Below are positions 29,700 to 39,689 of a DNA stretch of 64,000 nt, piece by piece; within the stretch, counting starts at the first letter, position 1; each line of letters begins with the position of its first letter. The translations under genes and the position numbers were made by a program. The DNA is from Dama dama (lineage: Eukaryota > Chordata > Mammalia > Artiodactyla > Cervidae): positions 37,929,001 to 37,993,000 of the forward strand of contig NC_083696.1 in assembly GCF_033118175.1 (NCBI RefSeq). The letters are read 5' to 3'. The notes under the pieces are model-generated. The model saw nothing but the letters and a program-made list of their open reading frames with translations. It made no database searches and had not been told where the DNA came from.

Positions 29700-30050
29700 T
29701 GTGTATTACTAAGCTTTTGCTGGGGCAACAACCAACCCCATAATCTTAGTGGTTTACAATAACATGTATGTGCAGCTAATATTAGGAGGGCTGCAGATTG
29801 CCTGGGGCTTGGCTCCAGGCTGTGGGTTGACTGTAGGTCTAATTCAACGTGTCCTTTCATTCCAGGACACACGCTGGAGAAGCCCTTATCCGGAACACTC
29901 GATTATAGAGGCAGAGGGCAAAAATATAAAACACCAAGCTCATCACACTGTTGCATGTAAAGCTTCTGCTTACAAGTGGCATGTGTCACGTTCCCTCTCA
30001 TTCTACTGGCAAAAGCAAGCCACATACCCAAACCCGGAATGAGGATGTTT
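29700..30050. mobile_element. Ancient mammalian repeat, class uncertain
   Basis: 'ttttgctggggcaacaacca', 'atcttagtggtttacaataa' and 'gcttggctccaggctgtggg' match a common old mammalian interspersed repeat. I do not assign its class with certainty. Confidence 0.4.
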
Positions 30051-30234
30051 GCTGCACTAGACAGGCATGGCCCCAGAGAGTGTGTGTAACCCTCTGACAG
30101 GGGAGAAAATAAATAATGCGAGCAGAAATGTAAGCTACCATACAGGTTCGGTGATGGGGGTTGGAAAGGAGAAAATTAAACAGGGAATGAGAACAGGAAT
30201 GACTGCAGGGGCGGGGCAAGTTTCTAAACTCCAG

Positions 30235-30328
30235 GAGACACTGGAAGACAGAGGAACCTGGTGTGCTACGGTCCACGGGGTCGCAAACAATCGGACATGA
30301 TTTAGCGACTGAACAACAACAACAATTT
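30235..30328 (+). mobile_element. Bov-A SINE end
   Basis: 'agacagaggaacctggtgtg', 'ggggtcgcaaacaatcggac' and 'gactgaacaacaacaaca' form the Bov-A 3' part. Confidence 0.85.
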
Positions 30329-30346
30329 TCAATAGACAGGTTACAG

Positions 30347-30537
30347 GAACTACAATGGCCCAGTGATTAGGAATTCGCCTTGCAATTCAGGGGATGTGGA
30401 TTCGATCCCTGGTCAAAGAACTAAACTCTCACATGCCTTGGAGCAGATAAGCCCATGCAACAAGTAGAGAGCCCGTGCACCACACTAAAAGATCCCATGT
30501 GATGCAACTAAGGCTTGATGCAGCTAAATAAATAAAG
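30347..30537 (+). mobile_element. CHR-1 type SINE
   Basis: 'ggcccagtgattaggaattc', 'gtggattcgatccctggtca' and the 'aagatcccatgtgatgcaac' body, with an AAATAAATAAA tail, identify it. Confidence 0.88.
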
Positions 30538-30639
30538 TGTGCCAAGGAGTGGACCATGCAGATGTCTTGGGAAGAATGTTTCAGGCAGGGAAGTGGCAGA
30601 TGCAAAAGCTCTGAATCAGGAGCTAACCTGATCTGTTTT

Positions 30640-31143
30640 GTTGTTGTTCAGCTGCTAAGTCATGTCTGACTCTTTGCAACCCCATGGACTGCAGCACTCC
30701 AAGCTTCCCTGTCCTTCATTATCTCCCGGAGTTTGCTCAAACTCAGGTCCATTTAGTCAGTCTGTCGCCCCCTTCTCCTCTTGCCCTCCATCTTTCCCAG
30801 CATCTTTCCAATGAGTCAGCTCTTTGCATCAGATGGCCAAAGTATTGGTGCTTCAGCTTCAGCATCAGTCCTTCAAATGAATATTCAGGTTGCTTTCCTT
30901 TAAGATTGACTGATTTGATCTCCCTGTAGTCCAAGGGACTCTCAAGAGTCTTCCCCAACACCACAGTTCAAAAGCATCAGTTCTTTGGCACTCAGCTTTC
31001 TTTATGGTCCAACTCTCACATGCATATATGACTACCAGAAAAACCATAGCTTTGACTGTATAGACCTTTTTTGGCAAAGTGATGTCTCTGCTTCTTAATA
31101 TACTGCCTAAGTTTGTCATAGCTTTTCTTACAAGGAGCAAGTG
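30640..31143 (-). mobile_element. BovB LINE 3' part, antisense
   Basis: The reversed BovB end runs from 'ttcagctgctaagtcatgtc' to 'aaggagcaagtgtct'. A minus-strand open stretch of 91 codons (30865-31140) encodes 'MTNLGSILRSRDITLPKK' and 'YACESWTIKKAECQRTDAFE'. Its 5' breakpoint lies within about 12 bases of those at 3482 and 8158 in BovB coordinates. Confidence 0.92.
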
Positions 31144-31159
31144 TCTCAGAGGTCACTGT

Positions 31160-32230
31160 GACTGTCATGAAGTGAAAGTAAGGGACAGTGATAGGGGAAA
31201 AGATCAAAAAGATAACAGGAGCCAGAAGGTGTTGGGCTCCAAGGCCATGGCAGGGCTTGATTTTCACTTGGCACGAGATGGGAAGGCCCTAGAAAGCTTT
31301 GAGCAAGGATGCTTCTGAGCCCAAAGCATCATCTGGCTTCTATTTGACCTCGACCAGAGTGAAGATAATGGACTGATGGGGAGCAAAGAGGACCAGTTAG
31401 GAGACTATGGTGATACCCAGATGAGGGAGACTGGGGTCAAGGGAAGGCAATAAAAGTGATTGAAGTCTGAAGACATTTTAAACATGACTGCACATGAAGC
31501 ACAAACGAAGGAGTCAATCATGATGCTCAGGGGTTTTGCCTGGACCGTTGGAAGGACTGAGTTGCTACCAACTATGACAACGAAGACTGTAGCATGAAGA
31601 GACAGACAGAACACAAAAGCTCAATATTGAGGTACATTTAAGACATTCCCTCGGAGATATCCAGTGAGCGACTGAATAAGCTCATCTGGAATTCAGCGGA
31701 GAGGTTCAGCCCACAGATATAAATTTGGAAGTCATCACCACACCATAGATTAAGGGATGACAAACCTTTTCTGTAAAAGTCCAGACAGTAAATACCTTTG
31801 GCTTGGCAAGCCACATGTGATTCCGCTTGCATGTTCTTATGTAAAATAAAAGGCATCTTTAGCTCACGGTAGCAAGCAGGATTTGGCCCCTGGACTGCAG
31901 GTTTGCAGACCTTGCTACAAAGGATTTTTAAGCCCATAAGTACGGATGAGATCACTAAGGGAGTGAGTGCAAACAGGAAAGAGAAGATATCCACATCCTG
32001 AGGAGGGAACACTCCAAAGCTAGAGTTAAGAAGATGGTGCGGAACCAACACGTAGGCTGAAAAGTGTCAAGCAGTGAAGCAGGAAGAGAGCCAGGAGAGT
32101 GTGGTGGCCTGAAAACCTGGTGGAGGAGAGCTCTGAGTTAGGATCAGCTGTCAAATACCACCGACAAGTGTTCAAGGGTTCAAGGGGACTGAGAACTGAC
32201 CACTGATTTAACAACATGCCTAGTCACTCA
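31160..32230. mobile_element. Ancient mammalian repeat, interrupted by MER5A
   Basis: A long diverged block contains 'gaccagttaggagactatgg', 'gagatatccagtgagcgact', 'gagatcactaagggagtgag', 'aggagagtgtggtggcctg' and 'gactgagaactgaccactga'. These are phrases of a known old repeat whose family name I cannot give. A MER5A lies inside it (31745-31915). Open frames here of up to 137 codons are chance. Confidence 0.45.
31745..31915 (-). mobile_element. MER5A-type hAT-Charlie DNA transposon relic, antisense
   Basis: 'ttttctgtaaaagtccagac', 'agtaaatacctttggcttgg' and 'caggatttggcccctggact' match reversed MER5A phrases, with the end 'ggtttgcagacc'. It is non-autonomous and has no coding sequence. Confidence 0.75.
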
Positions 32231-32417
32231 TGACCTCCTAATTAGCACGTGTACAAGAAGAGAGGGGAAAAAAGTAATTGGTGCCAGAAAATACAGACAA
32301 GTCTTTCAAGGAGTTTTATTGGGAAGGGAGGGAAAAGAATGGGCTGCCATCTGGAGGGGAAGTGAAGTCAAGAAAGGGTTAAATTATTTAATTATTTATT
32401 ATTTTCAATATTTACTT

Positions 32418-32556
32418 ATTTACTTGGCTACACCGGGTCTTAGCTGCAGCACATGGGATCTTTAGATGAGGCTCATGCGATCTAGTTCCCTGACCAGGGA
32501 TGGAACCACTGCATTGGAAGCTCGGAGTCTTAGCCACTGGATCACCAGGGAAGTCC
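32418..32556 (-). mobile_element. CHR-1 type SINE, antisense
   Basis: 'gggtcttagctgcagcacat', 'ccctgaccagggatggaacc' and 'actggatcaccagggaagtc' form a reversed CHR SINE. Confidence 0.88.
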
Positions 32557-32956
32557 AAAGATAAAATTATATTTGTGCTCTGATGGGAAGTCCAGGAGAT
32601 GGAAATGGATACATAGGAGATCGAGGGCAGAGTTCCCGGGATGGTACTCTGAGTAGACCAGAGATCACACCAACTGTGTCAGTGGGGGATGGCTTTGAGT
32701 CAGTTCTTCCAAAGCAACAGAAGAGAAGGTGGTGCGTGTGGACAGTGATGTAGGGAAGCATAGAGATGTGGTTCTGAGAACTTGGAGGTTTCTTCTAACA
32801 GTTTCCATTTTCATGAAACAATGAGTCTGTAACCAGGACGAATGAAAAGAATTCCGCCTCAGACACTTTACAGAGAAATACAAAGCAAAAAAAAAAAAAA
32901 AAAGAATAGAGGAGGATTAAAAAAAATCTTTTAAAAACGCAATATGAAAAGAAAAG
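32557..32956. other. Single-copy interval with an A-run
   Basis: No gene or repeat is recognised. A homopolymer A-run lies at 32887-32903. Confidence 0.45.
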
Positions 32957-33204
32957 ATAGGACTTCCCTGTCCGCCTGCCAGTGCAAGGGACGTGAGTTC
33001 GATCCCTCATTCAAGAATATCCCACAGAGCAACTAGGCCCGAACACCACAACTACTAATCTTGCACTCTAGAGCCCATGAGCTGCAACTACCAGAGCCTG
33101 TGCACCTACAACCTACGCTCCACAGTGAGAAGCCCTCGCATCACAGTGAAGAGTAGCCCTGCTCGCCGCAACTAGAGAAAATTCAGGAGCAGCAACAAAG
33201 ACGC
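32957..33204 (+). mobile_element. CHR-2 SINE
   Basis: 'ggacttccctgtccgcctgc', 'gtgagttcgatccctcattc', repeated 'ccacaac' and 'tctagagcccatgagctgca', then 'gcaactagagaaaattcagg'. The head is partly deleted. Confidence 0.85.
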
Positions 33205-33402
33205 AGTGCTAGTGGTAAAAACTCTGCCTGCCTATGCTGGAGACACAGGAGACGTGAGTTTGACCCCCGGGGCCAGGAAGACCCGCTGGAGAAGGAAATG
33301 GCAACCCACTCCAGTATTCTTGCCTGGGAAATCCCTTGGACAGAGGAGCCTGGTGGGTTACAGTCCATGGGGTCGCAAAGAGTCAGACAGGACTGAACCC
33401 AG
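33205..33402 (+). mobile_element. Bov-tA SINE
   Basis: The head begins inside the tRNA-like part ('agtggtaaaaactctgcctg') and continues with a full Bov-A body to 'cagacaggactgaacccagc'. It abuts the CHR-2 copy directly. Confidence 0.9.
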
Positions 33403-33799
33403 CACAGCTAGCTACAGCTGATTTTTAAAAAGACAGGTTACTTGTCCAACTTTCAGCAGCAATGCTAGAAGCCAGATGGCAATAAAGTATCCTTAAAGTG
33501 AGATATCTGCTTCACTTTCACACTAAGAGCCAACTTCCTGACATCTTTAGGTAAAGACTCACCTAAGCTGTAATTGCCACCAATGGTTGCCTTCCATTAA
33601 AAAGGAAAAAGAACCAGGGAGAAAGAAGTGGAAGGCAAAAATGACACTGAGCAAGGACAATAAATAAGCATTAATGGTAAGAATTATTGGAGCATTAAAA
33701 ACAAAGTGGAGGAAAAATACTAGGTCTCAATACCATGGAAGAGGGAGAAACCATTAGGATGAAAGTGGTAGAAGTTTTGATTTTTTTGGAAGGTGAGGA
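33403..33799. other. Single-copy interval
   Basis: I see no gene and no recognisable repeat. The sequence is A-rich. Confidence 0.4.
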
Positions 33800-34084
33800 G
33801 GCATAATAACAAACCTAAGGTTTTCCTAAGTTAAATAGGCATGTTACAAATTTAAGGATCAGTGCTGGTACAACTAAGTATCTACATGGAGGAATAAGTT
33901 TGGATCCCTTCCTTAGACCATACCACAAAATTAACTCAAAAATAGATGATAGGTATACATATAAGGGCTGAAACAATGAAATGCAGAAAAAACAAACAAA
34001 CAAACCATGCTGAACTTGGGTTAAGTCTTCTTGGATGGGATGCAATACTAAAAACACAAAGGACACAAGATTTTATGCTAGTGT

Positions 34085-34860
34085 CCATTATTTGTTTTCA
34101 TACCTTATTCAAAAATCCACATTGTATTTAATTGTATTGAGCAGCTTCAGCTGCATGCAACAAATTCTGGTAAATTCTCTTTTCTTTTATTCTATTACAA
34201 ATATTTTCTAATTTTCCTTGCTATGGCTTCTTAGATACATCCATCATTTAAAAGTGGACATTTAATTTTCAAATACATGAGATTTTTAAAAGTATCTTTG
34301 ATACAAATTTCTCATTTAAATGCTTTCCTCTCTGCAATCATCCTCTGTGTTTTTTAAGTCTTTTAACTCTATTGAGACTTTCAACGGCTAAGTCAAAGAT
34401 CTCTCTTGGTAAATGTCACACTGCACTGAAAATATGTGGGTTATTTTCAAATGTCTGTTGATATTGATTTCTAACGTATTTCCACAGTGATAAGAGAATA
34501 ATAGACTTCGTATGACAGCAATACTTTTAGACCATGAAACTTTTGTACCTTGTTTTATGTCCCTGGAAATATTCCAGTGTCTTCTAGTTGATAGTCTATA
34601 GAAACATGAATGGAATTTGTATCCCACTGTTGTGTGAAAATTGTATAAATCTTAATTAACTGAATTGGTTCATAGTGCTTTTCAGGCCTACTATATCTTC
34701 CCACTTCTCTGTATACTCATTCTATTAACTTTTGAGAGTTTAATATTGAAACTCCAACTAAAAATCTTAATTTATCTACTTAAAGAAACACTTGCAATGT
34801 ATAGTGGAACTACAGGTAACCTCGTTCTGTATTTTCCAAGTTTCTTATAAATGTATTATC
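34085..34860 (-). mobile_element. Old L1 ORF2 5' region, antisense, nested
   Basis: Reversed L1 endonuclease/reverse-transcriptase-region phrases appear: 'ttctaacgtatttccacagt', 'tggttcatagtgcttttcag' and 'ttgagagtttaatattgaaa'. The piece lies between two parts of a plus-strand L1M. Confidence 0.55.
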
Positions 34861-35258
34861 ATACTTTTATAATTTAAAAAACAAAAAAGAAAGAAAAAAA
34901 AACGGTGACAAAAAGAAAATTAGATAAATTGGACTTCACGAAAATTAAAAACTTTTGTGCTATAAGTGATGCCATCAAGAGAGTAAAAGACAATCCACAG
35001 AACAGGGAAAATTTTGCAAGTCATATGATACAAGACTTGTATCCAAAATATATAAAGAATTCTTACAAGTTACTAACAATAAGATAAATAACCCACTCAG
35101 TTTAACCACAGGCAAAGGACTGAATAGACATTTCTCCCAAAAAGACATAGAAATGACTGAAAAGCACATGAAAAATTCTCAACATTATTAGCCATTAGGG
35201 AAATGCAAATTAAAACCACAACAAAGTACCACTTCACATCCATTAAGATGGTTATATA

Positions 35259-35276
35259 TGTGTGTGTGTGTGTGTG
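35259..35276. repeat. (TG)9 microsatellite
   Basis: An uninterrupted TG run preceded by TATATA, inside the L1M block. Confidence 0.95.
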
Positions 35277-35580
35277 TTTTTAATGTCATCCCAAATGTTA
35301 GTGAGGAAGTGGAGAAATTGGAACCCTCATACATTGTTAGTGGGATGTAAAATGGTGCAAATTGAAAACATATGTCTTCCCAAAAATTTGTACATGAAAG
35401 GTTCACTGCACCATTATTTATAATCACCAGAAAGTGGAAACAATCCAAATGTTCACCAACTGATGGATGGAAAAATAAATACAGGTGATGCATACAATGG
35501 ATTATTACTCAGCCATAAAAAGGAATGAAGCACTGATAGGCAGTACCACATGGACGAACCTTAAAAACATTATTTTACAG

Positions 35581-36072
35581 CAGCTTCCCACTAGCTATGT
35601 ATTTTACACATTGTGTAAATGTCAATGCTACTCTCTCAAGTCGTCCCACCCCCCCTTCCCCCATTCTGCAGGGGTATCAGCTCAGTTCTCTGTGATGACC
35701 TAGAGGGGTGGGATGGGGAGGGTCGGAGGGAGGTCTAAGAGGGAGGGCATATATGCATATATATAGCTGATGCCCTGGTGGTTCAGAAGGTGAAGCGTCT
35801 GCCTGCAATGCGGAAGACCCGGGTACGATCCCTGGGTTGGGACGATTCCCTGGAGAAGGAAATGGCAACCCACTTCAATACTCTTGCCTGGAAAATCCCA
35901 TGGATGGAGGAGCCTGGTAGGCTACAGTCCATGTGGTCACAAAGAGTCGGACACGACTGAGTGACTTCACTTTCACTTTTCACTTTCATGGCTGATTCAC
36001 TTTGTTGTATAGCAGAAACGAACACAACATTGTAAAACAGTTATACTCCAATAAAAAAATAAAGTTAAAAGC
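35581..36072 (+). mobile_element. L1 3' UTR and tail, split by Bov-tA2
   Basis: 'agcttcccactagctatgta', 'gacctagaggggtgggatgg' and 'ggagggaggtctaagaggga' precede the SINE; 'tggctgattcactttgttgt' and 'agttatactccaataaaaaa' follow it. Confidence 0.82.
35769..35985 (+). mobile_element. Bov-tA2 SINE nested in L1 3' UTR
   Basis: 'gatgccctggtggttcagaa' and 'atgcggaagacccgggtacg' begin the head; the body ends in 'gacttcactttcacttttca'. The flanks 'atagctgat' and 'atggctgat' are a mutated target duplication. Confidence 0.93.
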
Positions 36073-36251
36073 TACAAGTTCTCTCTTAAAAAATTTATAT
36101 GTATAGCAAAAAGGATTAAAAAAATACCTCTTTTAATTGTACCACTTGTTATAATGCTATTACCTACTTTGGTTCAAATGGAAGTATTTTTTAAATTTTT
36201 ATTTCTGTGTTCTTTAAAATACTAAGGCAACGACTTTTCTTGAAAAAATTA

Positions 36252-36567
36252 TTTTAAGTGGAAGAAGTCAGTTACAAAAGACTACATATTGTACAACTCC
36301 ATTTATATGAGATATCCAGAACAGACAGGTCCGTAGAGACCATACATAGATTAGTGGTTGCCAAGGGCAGAGGGGAATGGAGAAGGGCTGATACTGTGAC
36401 TGACAGAGGAGATGGGTTTTCTTCCTGGGTTGACAAAAATGTTGCAAAGTTAGGCTGTGGTGATGGTTGCACCGCTCTGTGAACGTATTAGAAACCACTG
36501 AATCTCATGCATTAAATGGATGAACTGTTTAGCTGATGAATTACATCTCACTAACGCCGTTTAAAAT
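36252..36567 (+). mobile_element. Old L1M 3' end
   Basis: 'tgtacaactccatttatatg', 'agtggttgccaagggcagag', 'tggtgatggttgcaccgctc' and 'ccactgaatctcatgcatta' are L1M 3' UTR phrases. Confidence 0.75.
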
Positions 36568-36578
36568 ATTATAAACTA

Positions 36579-36708
36579 GGGGCTTCCCAACTGACTCTAG
36601 TGGTAGAGAACCTACCTGCCAATGCAGGAAATACAAGAGATGCGGGTTTGATCCCTGTGTTGGGAAGATCCCCTGGAGGAGGGCATGACAACCCATTCCA
36701 GTATTCTT
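36579..36708 (+). mobile_element. Bov-tA SINE, 5' part only
   Basis: The head 'gggcttcccaactgactcta' and 'gggttggg'-like block are present, but the copy ends abruptly after 'cattccagtattctttgc', without tail. A 3'-truncated SINE is unusual and suggests a later deletion. Confidence 0.88.
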
Positions 36709-36956
36709 TGCACATAAAGGTAACCCTTAAGAGATAGATAATCTGTATAATTTCTAAGCCAGCAGAAGTAAAGTGGGAACTAAAGAAACTGTTCAAGTCA
36801 AGGGATGCTGGGAAAGGAGGGGAAAGAAGTGAAGAAAGTGAAAACATGTTGAGGGCATAAACACATTTTTAAAAGAAATTAGAATAACTATATTCTCTGT
36901 GATACCATGCATAGGTATTTTCAAGGCACAAGCATTATTATATGTTGTTGAAAATA
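36709..36956. other. Unassigned interval
   Basis: I see nothing recognisable here between the SINE and the MITE. Confidence 0.4.
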
Positions 36957-37034
36957 CTGAGTTGGTCAAAAAGGTTTTGTTTTCTTTCCATAAGATCTTA
37001 TGGAAAAACCTGAACAAATTTTTTGGCCAACTCA
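36957..37034. mobile_element. Palindromic mariner-type MITE, second copy
   Basis: Ends 'gagttggtcaaaaagg' and 'tttttggccaactc' are inverted copies. The centre 'ccataagatcttatgg' is a perfect 16-bp palindrome. It is the same family as 13287-13361 and somewhat better preserved. Confidence 0.78.
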
Positions 37035-37216
37035 AAATCTGTGAAAAGTAAAATTATAAAAACACACACTTCAAAAATACTGGGGGTGGGAAGAAGCTGA
37101 ATGGGGGAGAGGGCTTCTGCCGTATTTATCATACTATTTCTTCATTAAATGATCAGAAATGCTATGGCAACTTGTCACTATCTATTAAATCTGAGCAAAT
37201 AAGTATTTTTAAGTTA

Positions 37217-37500
37217 GCTCATTTATTTATGTAGTTTTGGCTGTGTTGGGTCTTTGTTGCTGCTCGGGCTTTTCTCCAGTTGTGGTGAGCAGGGGCTACT
37301 CTCTAGTTGTGATGGGCAGGCTTCTCATTGGGGTGGCTTTTCTTGTTGCCGAGCATGGGCTCTAGAGCACAGGCTCAATACTTGCAGCACACAGGCTTAG
37401 TTGCTCCGAGGCATGTGGCATCTTTCCAGACTAGGGATTGAACCTGTGTCTCCTGCATTGGCAGGTAGATTCTTTATCACTGAGCCACCAGGGAAGCCTG
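37217..37500 (-). mobile_element. CHR-2 SINE, antisense
   Basis: 'gttttggctgtgttgggtct', 'gggcttttctccagttgtgg', 'catgggctctagagcacagg' and 'actgagccaccagggaagcc' form a nearly complete reversed CHR-2. Confidence 0.92.
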
Positions 37501-37784
37501 CAATTTTTTTAAGTGTCTATATTTCATACCATTTTACCTTGAAAATTTGTCTTAATTAAAAGGCAATAAAAATAGTGGCTTGGCGAGAGTTTAGGAAAAT
37601 GGCTCCCCACCCCTGCTGATAAATGTGTAAATCTGTACAAACGTGAAGAGGGAATTTTGACACTATGGAGCAAAAGTTTTCAAACATTCACATTTTTTGG
37701 TGAAGCAATAACTCTTCTAGGAAAATGATCATTTGTGTGCACAAAGATTTAAGTACAACTGATGTCTGCTACAGTTCCTTACGT

Positions 37785-38011
37785 GGGTGTGTATGTGCTA
37801 AGTCACTTCAGTTGTGTCCAACTCTTTGCAACCCCATGGACAGTAGCCCACAAGGCTCCTCTGTCCGTGCGGAGTCTCCAGATAAGAACACTGGAGTGGG
37901 TTGCCACTCCCTCCTCCAGAAGATCTTCCCGATCCAGGGGTAAAACCCCAGGCTCTTACATCTCCTGCATTGGCAGTTGGGTTCTTTACCACTAGTGCCA
38001 GCTGGGAAGCC
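37785..38011 (-). mobile_element. Bov-tA SINE, antisense
   Basis: The reversed body and head ('agtgccagctgggaagccc') are present. The flanks share 'agttcctta' on both sides (about 37774 and 38014), a 9-bp target duplication. Confidence 0.92.
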
Positions 38012-38408
38012 CATAGTTCCTTATATACATGCGCAAATATAGACACATGAACACAGAAATAATCATGGTGAAGTAGAATGTCTACTAGTTGAACATAATA
38101 TTCAAAAGCACTGTGCAGTTACTCTAAATAACTCACTGGGGAAAGAGATAGTCTTAGGTCCCTAAGAACTGGATGAAAGTTATGAGCCCTTTGAAGAAAG
38201 GCAGATGCACATAATACAGAAGAGAATTTGGAGACAATGCCAGTGGGTTCCGAAATACTTAAAATACAGATGTTTTATTCAGGAAGAAAAACCTTCCAAC
38301 TAACTCCTCTATTCTCCTCCAAAAGCCTCTTCCTCCAGGCAGCTTTTGCTGTGCCCTGACCTCTCCATCCTACCCACACTTGGATAGGTACCCCTTCTTT
38401 AAGACCCT
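38012..38408. other. Single-copy interval
   Basis: I see no gene and no repeat of a recognised family. Confidence 0.4.
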
Positions 38409-38420
38409 ATACAAATCTGT

Positions 38421-38637
38421 CATGTTGTTGTTGTTTAGTCATTAAGTCATGTCCAATTCTTTGGCGACCCAATGGACTATAGGCTGCCAGGCTCCTCTGT
38501 CCATGGGATTTCCCAGGCAAGAACACTGCAGTGGGTTGCCATTTCCTTCTCCAGGGAATTTTCCTGACCCAGGAATGAAACCCACACCTCCTACACTGGC
38601 AGGCGGGTTCTTTACTGCTGAGCCATGGAGGAATCCA
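38421..38637 (-). mobile_element. Bov-tA SINE, antisense, 12-bp target duplication
   Basis: The reversed body and head are flanked by exact copies of 'atacaaatctgt' (38409-38420 and 38638-38649). Confidence 0.95.
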
Positions 38638-38689
38638 ATACAAATCTGTACCCTGATGCTATATCACTGTGTATGGTGATTGTCTGTTT

Positions 38690-38812
38690 TCTCTCTTTCC
38701 CACAATCATCTTTGAGAACAGGGTGTACCACTCAATCGGCTTCATATCCCTAGCACAGTGCGAGGTCTGGTTCAGGCATAAACATTTGTTGACCAGATGA
38801 CTGTATGAACAT
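38690..38812 (+). mobile_element. L2 3'-end fragment
   Basis: 'tctttgagaacagggtgtac', 'catatccctagcacagtgcg' and 'ataaacatttgttgaccag' match the typical L2 terminus in order. Confidence 0.6.
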
Positions 38813-39041
38813 TTCTGCAGGAAAGTGACATTGCCCTATGTTGTATCTAGATACTGCCTCACAAAGAAAAACATCCTTCTCGTGTATTCATTAATCCACA
38901 ATCAGTGTCAACAACTGATCAGGCTGTATATACACCCAACACCCAAGCCTTAGCAGATTATCTTTTGCAATATGCTAGATTTGAAATGCAGCCTTATCTC
39001 AAAGAATCAGACATAAAACATGCTACATGTAAGTTGCAAAT

Positions 39042-39269
39042 ATGGCACTTGAGAAGCAAGATTCTGACATCCAATATGACTCAGCCCTGGGTTCAGCCCT
39101 CACCAGCCTCAGAAGAAATGTAGACAGACTGTGGTTCCTGAGGCACACTGGATGCAGAGAAACTGAAGATATAGTCGACCAGATTTTGGAAATAACTACA
39201 ACAGGAGATCTGAAAAACAAAGAGGTTGTTTTCATCTCATCAGTCCTAGATGAAGAGACCAAGCCCTGA
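39042..39269 (+). other. 75-codon open frame in the L1 5' UTR-like region
   Basis: A continuous frame starts at an ATG, encodes 'MALEKQDSDIQYDSALGSAL' and runs to 'SVLDEETKP' just before recognised L1 5' UTR sequence. It contains no domain I recognise, and the composition is not low-complexity. It may be part of the L1 5' UTR, a fragment captured from elsewhere, or chance. No ribosome-scanning argument is possible here. Confidence 0.3.
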
Positions 39270-39328
39270 GCCTTTGGAGGAGGAGCACTGACTCCAAGAC
39301 CCTAGACTACCAGAGAGCTAACCCTGCT

Positions 39329-39452
39329 GCTAAGTCGCTTCAGTCGTGTCTGACTCTGTACGACCCCACAGACAGCAGCCCACCAGGCTCCGCCATCCCT
39401 GAGATTCTCCAGGCAAGAACACTGGAGTGGGTTGTCATTTCTTCTCCAGAAC
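39329..39452 (-). mobile_element. Bov-A SINE monomer, antisense, in L1 5' UTR
   Basis: 'gctgctaagtcgcttcagtc', 'ccaccaggctccgccatccc' and 'aacactggagtgggttgtca' are a reversed Bov-A. The flanks 'agctaaccct' and 'aactaaccct' are a target duplication with one mismatch. Confidence 0.9.
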
Positions 39453-39689
39453 TAACCCTAGGGCATATCAAATAGTGAGAGCACAACACAAGGGAAACCA
39501 CTTGAATACAAGACCTGGCATCACCCAACCACCAGAAGCACCCTGTGTAGGACGCCTCATCTAAACAACAAACAAAGCAAAAATACAAACCTAATCATCA
39601 GCAGACAAGATTACCATCTCACTCAGCCTTGCCCATCAGAGGGGAAAAAAAAACTCAGCACAAATCTCACCCTATACGAAGCTTACACA

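Larger units (their letters stand above)
33800..35580 (+). mobile_element. Old L1M ORF2 part, split by an antisense L1 piece
   Basis: 'ccttagaccataccacaaaa' and 'ttaactcaaaaatagatgat' precede and 'aaattggacttcacgaaaat', 'aaaaacttttgtgctataag' and 'tgaatagacatttctcccaa' follow the insert at 34085-34860. A 60-codon remnant at 34905-35087 encodes 'KLDFTKIKNFCAISDAIKRV'. Many stops mark a fossil. Confidence 0.75.

Noticed and set aside
31638..32051. 137-codon minus-strand open frame
   Set aside because: It spans an ancient repeat and a MER5A relic, so it is composite and not a gene.
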